45,350 nt of DNA from CAVXTT01 sp963764685 (GTDB lineage: Bacteria > Bacteroidota > Ignavibacteria > Ignavibacteriales > Ignavibacteriaceae): assembly GCA_963764685.1 (NCBI GenBank), contig CAVXTT010000023.1:1-45350 (forward strand), read 5' to 3'. Shown piece by piece: positions 27,127 through 36,467 of this stretch; position 1 is the stretch's first letter; each line of letters starts with the position of its first letter. The translations under genes and the position numbers were made by a program. A model generated the notes under the pieces. The model did not search any database, had not been told where the DNA came from, and saw nothing but the letters and a program-made list of their open reading frames with translations.

Positions 27127-29198
27127 TCATCCAATACTTAAAAGCAGATAGTCAGATAAGATCCGTGCGGTTTCTTCCAAAAGGGGATCTTTCTCATCTG
27201 CTTCTTCAGTGGGTACTTCTCCTTTATCCAGAAGTTTTAATCCAAGACTTGTCCGTCTTTCATTTTCCCTGGTAATCTTTTGTTCTTCTTCACGTTCTTT
27301 GTCTTTCCTGCGGACTTCTTCATTCAGGGAAACAGTCTTCTTATCCCTGTTCTCTTTGTATTCTTTAATATCATCAAGCAGATTTTCAAAATCAGTATTG
27401 CTGCTGACTCTCTCGTCGTGTCTAACTTTAAGCTTTGCTATTATACTGCTTAGGTCATGAACTTTATGATATGATGAAGATCCAATCGTATCCCACGGAA
27501 GTGCACTGGGTTCAGAACTCTCTCCAAATTCTTTAGGATCATCAAAATAGGATGGGAATGTTATATCAGGAGATACACCAAGGTGCTGTGTACTTTCTCC
27601 GTTTATTCTGTAGTACTTTGCGATAGTGATCTTGACCTGTCCTAAATCGCTTTCCGATATCCTCATTAATCTGTTCAGGTCGATCATATTCTGAACTGTT
27701 CCTTTGCCGTATGTCTGTTCGCCGATTATTAGTCCTCTGCCGTAATCCTGTATTGCACCGGAAAAAATTTCAGATGCAGAAGCACTGAAGCGGTTCACTA
27801 AAATTGCAAGAGGACCATCATAGGCTGCTCCCTTTTCAAGATCCTCTCCTACTTCTATAGAACCGTCGGCATTTCGTACCTGTACAACAGGACCATTATC
27901 AATGAATAAACCTGTTAGCTGAATTGCCTCGCTTAATGCACCGCCGCCGTTGTTCCTGAGGTCTATTATAACGCCGTCAACCTTTGCTTGTTTAAGAGAA
28001 TCCAGCAGCAGCTTCACATCTCTTGTTGTGCTTTTAAAATCTTTTATACCTTTCTGCTGGTCTTCAAAGTTGCTGTAAAAGGCAGGTATTGAAATTACTC
28101 CGATCCGGAATGGAGTACCGTCTTCTTTTATTTCCAGTAATTGTTTTTTTGCAGATTGTTCTTCCAGTTTAACTTTGTCCCTTATAAGGGTAATCTCTTT
28201 CGGAGTGGGTTGAAGCTCATCGGCCGGTAAGATTTGTAACCTTACCTGAGTACCTTTGGGTCCTCTGATTAACTGAACAACATCATTTAAGTCTCCACCC
28301 GATAACATCAACCATTTCACCTGATTCCTGCGCTACACCAATAATGCGGTCTCCTTTTTTCAACAAGCCGCTTTTATAAGCAGGACCGCCTACAATAATC
28401 TCATTTATTTTTGTATACTCATCATCCGACTGAAGCTGTGCACCGATCCCCTCCAGAGATAAATTCATATTCATCTTGAAATTCTCTGTATTAAATGGAG
28501 AGAGATAATTTGTATGGGGATCGATTGATTCCGTATATGCATTCATTAAAAGCTGAAAGACATCTTCACTTTTATACTGAATGATATTCCGTTTCAGGTT
28601 TTCATATCTTTTGTTAAGAGTTTCCGCTATGGATGTCCAGTCCTTTCCAGCTATTTTTAAGTTTAGTGCATCATTCTTAACTCTTTTTCTCCAGTATTCA
28701 TTAGCCTCATCGCTTGACTTCGGCCATTCGGCATCCTTACGGTCAATTTCCAGATCTTCCTGAATTGTAAAATCCATTTCTTTATCGAGCAGACTCATAC
28801 CGAAAGAAATTCTTTCCTCGATTCTTTGGGCAAACCTGTTAAACATATCAAAAGCAGGGTTCAGATTGCCTTCCTGGAAATAATCATCAAAGTTGTAACG
28901 GTAGTTTTCAAATTCATTTATATCCGATGCTAAGGAAATACATCTTATGATTATCAAGTGATTTAATGTACCTGTCGAAAACTACTGATGATAATGAATC
29001 TGTAAGCTTAATTTTTTTATAATGATATCTTGCAAGGATAGTAGAAATAAGCTGTTCCTCCTGGGAATGATAATTTTCCGGTTTGACAGTATAAACAGTA
29101 TCCCCGGCAATGCCTGATGCATTTTTATCGAGTACAGATGTACCGGTAAATAGATGTGCCGCTAAAATAATTGTTAAAAAGGCTAATAGTTTTTTCAT
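27127..29198 (-). CDS. prc: Tail-specific (C-terminal processing) protease, two frame breaks
   Basis: Periplasmic serine protease that degrades or trims proteins from the C-terminus. The signal peptide is KKLLAFLTIILAAHLFTG from the ATG at 29196-29198. An N-terminal domain includes SLDNHKMYFL. The PDZ domain has LEGIGAQLQ and VGGPAYKSGLLKKGDRIIGV. The protease core has VIIDLRNNGGGALSEA, NRFSASASEIFSGAIQDYGR with the catalytic Ser, and GEQTYGKGTVQ with the Lys. Breaks are at 28931 (dropping one base joins YFL to ASDINEF) and 28286-28288 (joining DVIGWRL to NDVVQLIRGP). Corrected length is 689 residues, like E. coli Prc. A charged C-terminal extension is also normal for the family. Confidence 0.93.
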
Positions 29199-29465
29199 TT
29201 CCACTCTCAAATACAACTTAGAAACAATTCAAGTACTAATAATGTTCCATAATAGCAAAAAAACGGTTTATTTACGCTTACAAGATTTATGCCCTTGAAG
29301 AATATCTCATATTGAGAGCTGATAACCTGCCGCGCGGATGATTTTAATACATATTTTGGATAAAATTATCATAATAATTCATTTTTAACCCTGTATACCC
29401 GCAAATAGTTTATTATAAGTGGTTGGGTTTAATTATTTTTGAAGATTAAATATCAGGAGCTCATT

Positions 29466-30383
29466 TTGGGTTTATTAGTAGTAGGATCGTTGGGGCTGGA
29501 TACAGTGATTACACCCTTCGACAGGGTTGAAAATGCTTTAGGGGGTTCGGCAACTTACATTTCACTGGCTTCAAGCTATTTCAGCGGACCCGTTTACCTT
29601 ACAGGGGTGGTTGGTGAGGATTTTCCTGAAAATTATATCAAACTTCTTGAAAATCACAATGTTGATCTTGAAGGTTTACAAATTGTTCCCGGCGGAAAAA
29701 CATTCAGATGGTCGGGTAAATATCATTATGATCTGAATGTACGCGATACATTATTTACCGAATTGAATGTCTTTGAATCCTTTGATCCAATAATCCCGGA
29801 AAAGTTCAGGAGAGCAAAATTTGTATGTCTTGGAAATATTGACCCGGCACTGCAGATAAAAGTACTTGATCAGCTTGATAATCCCCGGTTTGTTGTTTGT
29901 GATACAATGAACTACTGGATCGAAGGGAAGAAGGACGATCTGCTCAAACTTCTTCCAAGGGTAAATGTTCTGATAATAAATGATTCCGAAGCCCGGCTTC
30001 TTGCACAGGAACCAAATCTTATAAAAGCTTCAAGGATGATACGCGAGCTTGGTCCCCAGATATTAATAATTAAAAAAGGGGAGCACGGCGCCCTTCTTTT
30101 TGTTGAAGATGTGATTTTCTCAGCACCAGCTTACCCGTTGGAAATGATATACGATCCAACCGGTGCAGGAGATTCCTTTGCAGGAGGATTTTCAGGATAT
30201 TTATTTAAGACACAGGATCTTAGTCCGGAAAATATGAAATGCGCCGTAATATACGGAAGTGCAATGGCTTCATTCTGTGTAGAGAAATTCAGCACAAAGG
30301 GACTTGAAGATCTTTCTTATCTAAGGATCCAGGATAGGTTCAGAGAATTTCTAAAACTGTCCCGCTTCGATGAAAAAGACTGA
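29466..30383 (+). CDS. PfkB-family carbohydrate/nucleoside kinase
   Basis: A 305-residue ribokinase-fold kinase. From the TTG at 29466, with AGGAG seven bases upstream, it begins LLVVGSLGLDTV; the open frame from 29439 lacks homology. It shows NALGGSATYISLA (substrate-binding Gly-Gly), VVCDTMNYWI, VLIINDSEARLL, IIIKKGEHGALL, and the catalytic YDPTGAGDSFAGGF. The substrate cannot be assigned. It overlaps mtnA by 14 bases, so a role in nucleoside or methylthioribose salvage (for example an adenosine or pentose kinase) is an inference from context. Confidence 0.85.
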   Translation: MGLLVVGSLGLDTVITPFDRVENALGGSATYISLASSYFSGPVYLTGVVGEDFPENYIKLLENHNVDLEGLQIVPGGKTFRWSGKYHYDLNVRDTLFTELNVFESFDPIIPEKFRRAKFVCLGNIDPALQIKVLDQLDNPRFVVCDTMNYWIEGKKDDLLKLLPRVNVLIINDSEARLLAQEPNLIKASRMIRELGPQILIIKKGEHGALLFVEDVIFSAPAYPLEMIYDPTGAGDSFAGGFSGYLFKTQDLSPENMKCAVIYGSAMASFCVEKFSTKGLEDLSYLRIQDRFREFLKLSRFDEKD

Positions 30384-31382
30384 TTACTTCTCGCTCAGGT
30401 TCGACCAGGATAAAATTGTATACCTCGATCAGACAAAGCTTCCTCTGCAGGAAATTTATATTGAAACCTCTGATTATGAAAGAATTGCAGTTGCCATTGA
30501 AACCCTTGAATTAAGGGGTGCTCCGCTCATCGGAATCTCGGCAGCATATGCTCTTGCGCTCTCGATAAAAGATAAAAAAGAGAGACGAGCTTTTTTATAA
30601 AGCTTATGAACGTCTTCTTTCAACACGCCCCACAGCAGTAAATCTTTTTTTTGCACTTAGCGAAATTAAATCCGTCTATGAGCAGAACAGAAACAACCCC
30701 GATGTTTATGGTATTATATTAAATAAAGCAAAAGAACTTCACTTACAGGATGAGGAATACTGCAGAAAAATAGGGGAGAATGGACTGGCTGTCTTCACAA
30801 GAAAATCCAATGTTTTAACCCATTGCAATACAGGAAAGCTTGCCACCGGAGGAGATGGTACAGCCTTTAATGTTATCAGGACAGGATTCGAACACGGTCT
30901 TGTTAAAAAAGTATTTGCCGATGAAACCAGACCCTTGCTCCAGGGATTAAGGCTCACTGCTTATGAGCTTGAAGAAAAATAATATTCCCTTCAGTGTACA
31001 GCCCGATTCCGCTGCCGGATCCTTATTCGCTATGGATGAAGTGGATTTTGTGGTTACAGGAGCGGACCGGATAGCCCTTAACGGAGATTCTGCAAATAAA
31101 GTAGGAACATTGAACCTGGCAATTCTGGCAAACTATTATAACATTCCCTTTTATATTGCCGCTCCTTCTACAACGATTGACAGAAATATTGCTTCCGGAG
31201 CGGATATTGTAATTGAGCACAGGGGAAAATCCGAAGTATTAAATTTTAACGGCATTGCTGCTGCTCCTGATGAATATGAAACTTTTTCCCCTGCTTTTGA
31301 TGTTACTCCTTCACACCTGATTACCGGGATCATCACAGAAAAAAAGGTTTATAAGTTCCCATATAATTTCCTTTATGAGTGA
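30370..31382 (+). CDS. mtnA: S-methyl-5-thioribose-1-phosphate isomerase, two frame breaks
   Basis: Isomerises methylthioribose-1-phosphate to methylthioribulose-1-phosphate in methionine salvage. Motifs: LELRGAPLIGISAAYALA, VLTHCNTGKLATGGDGTAF with the catalytic Cys, FADETRPLLQGLRLTAYEL, and VTGADRIALNGDSANKVGT with the catalytic Asp. Breaks lie at about 30581-30584 (KKE continues as DELFYKAYERLL) and at 30971 (AYEL continues as KKNNIPFSVQPD). Dropping one base at each gives 336 residues, the normal size. It overlaps the PfkB gene by 14 bases and recO by 8, so translation is coupled in this unit. The related translation-factor and R15P isomerases are less likely because the Cys and Asp motifs fit MtnA. 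Confidence 0.9.
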
Positions 31383-32109
31383 AATTATAAAAACCGGTGC
31401 GCTGGTTATCGGTAAAATAAATTACGGTGATACCAGTACTATCGCCTCATTGTTTACTGAAGAATACGGCAGATTATCTGCAATGGTGAAGGGGGGCAGG
31501 AATCCTAAATCTAAAATTGCTCACGTTATCGATCCCCTTAATTATGTGCAGGTTGTTATTTACAGGAAGAGCAGCAGGGAGCTGCAGCTCCTATCGACTG
31601 CTGACCTTATTGAACATTATCCCGTTGTAAAGAACGATCTGGAAAAGCTAAAGTACTCCTATGCCGTAATCGAACTTATAAAAACTCTGATACCCGAAAA
31701 TGAAGTGAATCAGAAATTATTCAGGGGAACAGTAAGGATATTAAAGCTACTGGATACTACAACGGGGAGAGATAAAATGCTTTTCGGCAAGTTTTTTCTT
31801 TTTTTTATCAGGCAGATCGGGTACGAAATGCAGTTGAACAGATGTTCTAATTGCGGTAAAACAATAGCAGAAAATGATTACTTGTCATACAATGGTCAAA
31901 TAGGTATTTTATGCAGCAATTGTAAAAACCTATATCCGGGAAACGAGCCGGATGCGGAACTTTTCAACTGCCTCAAAAGTCTAAAATTAAACTCTGAAAT
32001 AGTTTTTCCCGAAAAGACTTATACTGATGTTATATCTTTCCTGGAGCAGTATTTAAAAGTTCACGTACCCGATTTTAAGGGATTGCAGTCATTAAAAACA
32101 TTTAACTAA
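31375..32109 (+). CDS. recO: DNA repair protein RecO
   Basis: Recombination mediator that with RecR loads RecA onto SSB-coated DNA. The 244-residue protein has the N-terminal OB fold (TGALVIGKINYGDTSTIASL, FTEEYGRLSAMVKGGRNPKS) and a helical C-terminal half. A four-Cys zinc site is complete: C157/C160 in RCSNCGK and C180/C183 in LCSNCK. It starts inside the end of mtnA (8-base overlap). The frame is intact. Confidence 0.92.
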   Translation: MSEIIKTGALVIGKINYGDTSTIASLFTEEYGRLSAMVKGGRNPKSKIAHVIDPLNYVQVVIYRKSSRELQLLSTADLIEHYPVVKNDLEKLKYSYAVIELIKTLIPENEVNQKLFRGTVRILKLLDTTTGRDKMLFGKFFLFFIRQIGYEMQLNRCSNCGKTIAENDYLSYNGQIGILCSNCKNLYPGNEPDAELFNCLKSLKLNSEIVFPEKTYTDVISFLEQYLKVHVPDFKGLQSLKTFN

Positions 32110-32183
32110 TACAAGGATAGTATGATTATTTCTACAAATGCATTATTCATAGAAAAAATTATTTTATTGGAGGAAATAAAACA

Positions 32184-33671
32184 ATGAAGTCCAAAAACTA
32201 TCTGGGTGCATTTGCCTTATTATTTGTAGGGATCCTTTTCGGTGCCATATTGGTTTCAGGATTCGGACTTGTACGTCCCGGCTACGCCGATATACATCTC
32301 GGTACCGATATGCCTCCTGTTAATCTTGATGCCGATGCAAATTCTTTCAGCAAAGCTTTTATTGAAGTTGCTCAAAAGGTAACGCCAACAATAGTACAAA
32401 TAAATGTAGTCTCCGAGCGGGGACAGGACCAGGAACAGGATTTCTTCTTCCCGTTCTTTAAGGAACAACCCCAGCAGAGAGGATCCGGAAGCGGTATAAT
32501 TATATCGTCAGACGGTTATATTGTGACAAATAATCACGTTGTCGAGAAAGCGCGTAATGTAAATGTCGGATTATTTGATAAAAGAACCTTCACAGCTAAA
32601 GTAATCGGAACAGACCCTCTGACCGATCTGGCTGTAATAAAAATTGATGCTAATGATCTGCCGGTTTCTTATCTCGGTGATTCCGACAGCCTTAAAGTAG
32701 GGCAGTGGGTAATGGCTATAGGAAACCCCCTATCGCTTGCTTCAACTGTAACTGCCGGAATAGTAAGTGCGATCGGAAGAGGGCAGCTTGGATTGATAAG
32801 AGACAGTTATGGTGTAGAGAATTTTATACAGACTGATGCTGCCATAAATCCCGGCAACAGCGGGGGTGCATTAGTTGATCTTTCAGGTGCAGTGATAGGA
32901 GTTAATTCAGCAATTGCTGCTTCCGGTAGCGGAACATATATAGGTTATGGATTTGCCATACCTATAAATCTTGTTAAAGCTGTTTCAAAAGATCTTATTG
33001 CACACGGTAAAGTAAGCCGCGGCTATATAGGAATAAATATTGGTGAGGTTGATGATGCTATGGCCAAATCGCTCGGTCTTGACCGTCCAAGAGGAATAAT
33101 TGTTCAGGGACTCGTTAAGGATGGTGCAGCTGCAAATGCTGATGTTAAAGAAGGAGATGTAATATTAAAAGTAGATGGCAGGGAAGTTAACCAGCCGAAT
33201 GAACTTCAAAGCTATATTGCATCGAAATCTGCCGGTACAAGTGTAACGCTGAGTATTTTCCGGAATGGAAAAGAGATTGAAAGAAAAGTTACTCTTAAAG
33301 CACGTGAAGAGAATGAAAAAGGACAACCTGTAGTAAGTAATGAACCTGGCAACAGCAGTGAAGAAAGCTCAAAATCCTCATCAACCAGCTTTGATGATCT
33401 GGGGCTTACTGTGCAGAATCTTTCTGCAAAAGATAAGACCGATTACAAGGTAGACCATGGTGTTAAGATAACAGATGTTAAAGCTTTCAGCACAGCAGAA
33501 GATCAAAGACTTATCAGGGGTCTGTTTATTGTTGAAGCAAATAAGGAAAAGATCAATAATGTTTCAGATCTCAAGAGTATAGTTAATGAGAAAAAAGGCT
33601 CTGCAATTCTTCTTAAAGTCCAGGATGCAGACGGGAACAGCAGGTTTGTAGGAATGGAAATACCTGAATAG
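32184..33671 (+). CDS. HtrA/DegP-family periplasmic serine protease
   Basis: Periplasmic protease/chaperone handling misfolded envelope proteins. The 495-residue protein has an N-terminal membrane or signal segment (FALLFVGILFGAILVSGFG, 10-28). The trypsin-like domain has H118 in TNNHVV, D148 in PLTDLAVIK and S226 in NPGNSGGAL, so the triad is complete. PDZ1 starts at GYIGINIGEVDD (about 284), a Ser-rich linker (about 385-400) follows, then PDZ2. GGAGGAAATAAAACA gives a good ribosome site 74 bases after recO. A terminator follows. Confidence 0.93.
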   Translation: MKSKNYLGAFALLFVGILFGAILVSGFGLVRPGYADIHLGTDMPPVNLDADANSFSKAFIEVAQKVTPTIVQINVVSERGQDQEQDFFFPFFKEQPQQRGSGSGIIISSDGYIVTNNHVVEKARNVNVGLFDKRTFTAKVIGTDPLTDLAVIKIDANDLPVSYLGDSDSLKVGQWVMAIGNPLSLASTVTAGIVSAIGRGQLGLIRDSYGVENFIQTDAAINPGNSGGALVDLSGAVIGVNSAIAASGSGTYIGYGFAIPINLVKAVSKDLIAHGKVSRGYIGINIGEVDDAMAKSLGLDRPRGIIVQGLVKDGAAANADVKEGDVILKVDGREVNQPNELQSYIASKSAGTSVTLSIFRNGKEIERKVTLKAREENEKGQPVVSNEPGNSSEESSKSSSTSFDDLGLTVQNLSAKDKTDYKVDHGVKITDVKAFSTAEDQRLIRGLFIVEANKEKINNVSDLKSIVNEKKGSAILLKVQDADGNSRFVGMEIPE

Positions 33672-33752
33672 TTCGGATGTATGGAGGTCCGGAGATGCGG
33701 AAGGAATAATGAAGTCCTGAACCTCTGATTATAAATATGTAAACTTTTATAG

Positions 33753-33791
33753 AAGTTCAGATTGGGTTAAGACCTGATCTGAACTTTTTTT
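33753..33791 (+). terminator. Terminator after htrA
   Basis: AAGTTCAGAT (33753-33762) pairs with ATCTGAACTT (33777-33786) over a 14-base loop that itself contains GGG/CC pairing, followed by TTTTTTTAT. It is a rho-independent terminator about 80 bases after the htrA stop. Confidence 0.8.
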
Positions 33792-33969
33792 ATATCAGAA
33801 CCTCCAATATCTGTCCAAAATGATGTAATAAGAAATAAAAAAGGAGCAATAAATAAAATTATATTCAATGCTTGCTTTTTCACCAGGAGTAAAGAAGCAA
33901 GGGGACAGACAGATTTAATTCAATAACCCGGAAAGATCTCACCAAACACTTATTTCCAGGCCTATCTGT

Positions 33970-34093
33970 CCCGGTACCTAACCCCTTTAACCTCAATACA
34001 ATCCTCTCTTCGAAGGTAATGTTATTGTAGGGGTTTAGTAGGACATAGTAGGGCTTTGTAGGGGTTAGAGCGATTTTTTAGTTAGGTGCCGGG
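33970..34093. repeat. 124-base element bounded by 13-base inverted repeats
   Basis: CCCGGTACCTAAC (33970-33982) and GTTAGGTGCCGGG (34081-34093) are inverted copies with one mismatch. Inside the ends, ACCCC on the left faces GGGGT on the right, so pairing could extend. The size and structure resemble a small non-autonomous palindromic element, but no target duplication is visible. Confidence 0.45.
34027..34067. repeat. Four tandem GTAGG-type 10-base units
   Basis: Units GTAGGGGTTTA, GTAGGACATA, GTAGGGCTTT and GTAGGGGTTA follow each other without gaps at 34027-34037, 34038-34047, 34048-34057 and 34058-34067. The first and last are nearly identical. The period is close to one helix turn, which would place repeats on one face of the DNA. 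Confidence 0.6.
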
Positions 34094-34449
34094 TCAAATC
34101 CTTCGTGGTATTTCATATTGTATTGATGATTGTGAAGAATTAACCCCCTAAACCAATTCTCTCCCTCAGTTCCATTGAGTTCTTTGGAGCCTCACGTATT
34201 GAATTAATGGTTAAATAATCCATTTAAGACCTCGGGAGGATTTTTCGATTCAAACCGATAAATTTATTTTAATGGCTGGATTGAAATTGAAAAAAGCAGA
34301 AATCCGTCCAATACTAACGATTAACGAACCTTTTTTGTTAGTTATAATTTATCTCTGGACAGACCTGGAACTTCCGGACCTTTAAGACCCTTGAACTGAA
34401 TTTATTCAATATTTCTTCCTATTTTTCTGTAAACAGTCAAAAGTAATTT

Positions 34450-35656
34450 ATGATCCGTTTTCTCACCGCCGGTGAATCTCACGGCAAGGCTCTCGCTGTA
34501 ATTATTGAAGGTTTTCCTTCTAATCTTCCTGTTGATATAAATTATATAAATTTTCACCTTCAACGGCGCCAGACAGGATATGGCAGAGGTATGAGGATGA
34601 AGATAGAATCTGATAGTGCAGAGATTATCTCAGGTATAAGGAACGGCAAAACTATCGGATCACCGGTTTGTATGCTGATACGCAATAAGGATTGGGAAAA
34701 CTGGCAGGAGATAATGAGTGTTGAGAAAAATAGTAAGTCAGAGAAGATTTCAATACCCCGTCCCGGACACGCTGATCTTGTCGGTATACAAAAATATAAT
34801 TTTAATGATATAAGGAATTCAATTGAACGCTCCAGCGCCAGGGAAACAGCTGCAAGAACTGCCGCAGGCACACTGGCAAGAATACTCCTCCATAGTTTTA
34901 ATATTTCAATCGGCAGCTATGTTGAATCAATCGGCGGGATCTACTCTAAAAAGAACTTTCTTGATTCGATTTTAAATAACAATCTCCCCGAAGACTTTAC
35001 CGGATGGTTCTTATCCGAAACAGCTGATCAGAGCGAAGTGCGTGTACTTGATGAAGATCAGGAAAAGAAGATCATTTCAAAAATTAAAACAGCGAAAAAG
35101 AACGGTGATACACTTGGCGGTACTTTTATAACTACTGCAACCGGTATACCTGCAGGACTTAGGCAGCTTTATGCATTACAACAGAAAGCTCGATGCATCT
35201 TTGGCATCTTCTATTATGTCCGTAAATGCAGTTAAGGCAGTAGAGTTCGGTAAAGGATTTGGAAGTGCAGATATTCCGGGCTCATCGAATAATGATGAGA
35301 TAATCCTTACGAAAGAACAGCTCCTCCGTAAGACAAATTTCGCGGGAGGTATTGAAGGCGGAATCTCAAACGGTATGCCCATTATTATAAGAGGGGGGAT
35401 GAAACCAATAGCCACACTTATGAATCCCGTTAAAACTATTGATCTCAAAAATATGAAAGTCGTTGAAGCCAGAAGAGAGCGCAGCGATTTTACTGCAGTA
35501 CCAGCCTGCGCCATAATTGCTGAAGCAATGACAGCCTGGACATTAGCTGAGTTCTTTACAGAAAAATTCGGAGGGGATTCAATGGAAGAGATCACCGATA
35601 ATTTTAACAGCTATACGGGTAAGATGACTAAACGTATCCGGAAGAATTTCAGGTAA
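34450..35656 (+). CDS. aroC: Chorismate synthase, one frame break
   Basis: Converts EPSP to chorismate with reduced FMN, last step of the shikimate trunk. Motifs: FLTAGESHGKALAVIIEG at the N-terminus, QRRQTGYGRGMRMKIESD, RPGHADLVGIQKY, RSSARETAARTAAG, and GGIEGGISNGMPIIIR. The frame breaks at 35161: dropping the A after CTT joins GIPAGL to GSFMHYNRKLD. The corrected protein is 401 residues, slightly long but within the family. The context CTT-AGG-C is identical to the known +1 slippery heptamer of yeast Ty1, see findings. MBL hydrolase follows 4 bases after the stop. Confidence 0.93.
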
Positions 35657-35660
35657 GCTG

Positions 35661-36302
35661 ATGCTTAATGTAAAGACATTTGAATTTAGTCCTTTTTCTG
35701 AGAATACCTATCTATTATGGGACGAAGCAACCCTGGAGGCTGCCGTTATTGATCCCGGCTGTTTTGATCCTTTCGAAGAAAAGGAACTGGCGGAATTTAT
35801 TGAGGAGAAAGAATTGCAGCTGAAATACTGTATAAATACTCATTGCCACATCGATCATATTTTCGGAAGCAGATTTATTAAAAGTAATTATAAGGCAGAG
35901 TACTATGCACCCGAACACGATATTCCTTTACTGAAGCACGCTGATAAACAGGCAGAAACATTTGGATTAGAAATTAAAAAACCACCTCTGCCGGATAAAT
36001 ATCTTGATGAACAACAAATATTAAAGATAGGGGAATGGGAACTTCAATGTCTTTTTACACCGGGGCATACACCCGGGGAATACTGCCTGTATTTTCCGGC
36101 AGCAGGAATCTGCTTCACCGGTGATGTTTTATTTAAAGAAAGCATCGGAAGGACAGATCTGTGGGGAGGTAATCCTGATACTTTAATTGCTTCAATTAAA
36201 GAAAAGCTTCTTACTCTTCCTGATGAAACCATTATTTATCCGGGTCACGGGGAAGAAAGCACGATCGGATATGAGAAAAAACATAATCCATTCCTGGTAT
36301 AG
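35661..36302 (+). CDS. MBL-fold metallo-hydrolase (glyoxalase II-like)
   Basis: A 213-residue metallo-beta-lactamase-fold hydrolase binding two metals. It has INTHCHIDHIFGS with the HxHxDH motif (H61, H63, D65, H66), TPGHTPGEYCLYF, FTGDVLFKESIGRTDL with the bridging Asp, and IYPGHGEES. It resembles the short hydroxyacylglutathione hydrolase-like group without the long C-terminal substrate domain of true glyoxalase II, so the substrate is open. It is co-directional with aroC, 4 bases apart. Confidence 0.88.
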   Translation: MLNVKTFEFSPFSENTYLLWDEATLEAAVIDPGCFDPFEEKELAEFIEEKELQLKYCINTHCHIDHIFGSRFIKSNYKAEYYAPEHDIPLLKHADKQAETFGLEIKKPPLPDKYLDEQQILKIGEWELQCLFTPGHTPGEYCLYFPAAGICFTGDVLFKESIGRTDLWGGNPDTLIASIKEKLLTLPDETIIYPGHGEESTIGYEKKHNPFLV

Positions 36303-36467
36303 TGATTAATTAAATATTTTCAGGCATTCATCCAATCATCCATTCAGGCAGTCTTTTTTCTCATCCACTCTTCCATTTATCCATATTTCTTTCCATTCAA
36401 ATAATAAATTTCATAAACTGCTCACTCTTCTTTAGGTTTGATATAGTAATTATTTTTCTTTTGTCTT

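Larger units (their letters stand above)
33792..34449. other. Long non-coding region with nested repeats
   Basis: No gene is seen in 650 bases. Bases 33808-34093 contain three ATCTGTCC-like words (one inverted as GGACAGACAGAT at 33903-33914), a 13-base inverted repeat and a run of four 10-base tandem units, listed separately. The remainder to 34449 is AT-rich spacer before aroC, with no recognisable RNA gene. Confidence 0.5.
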
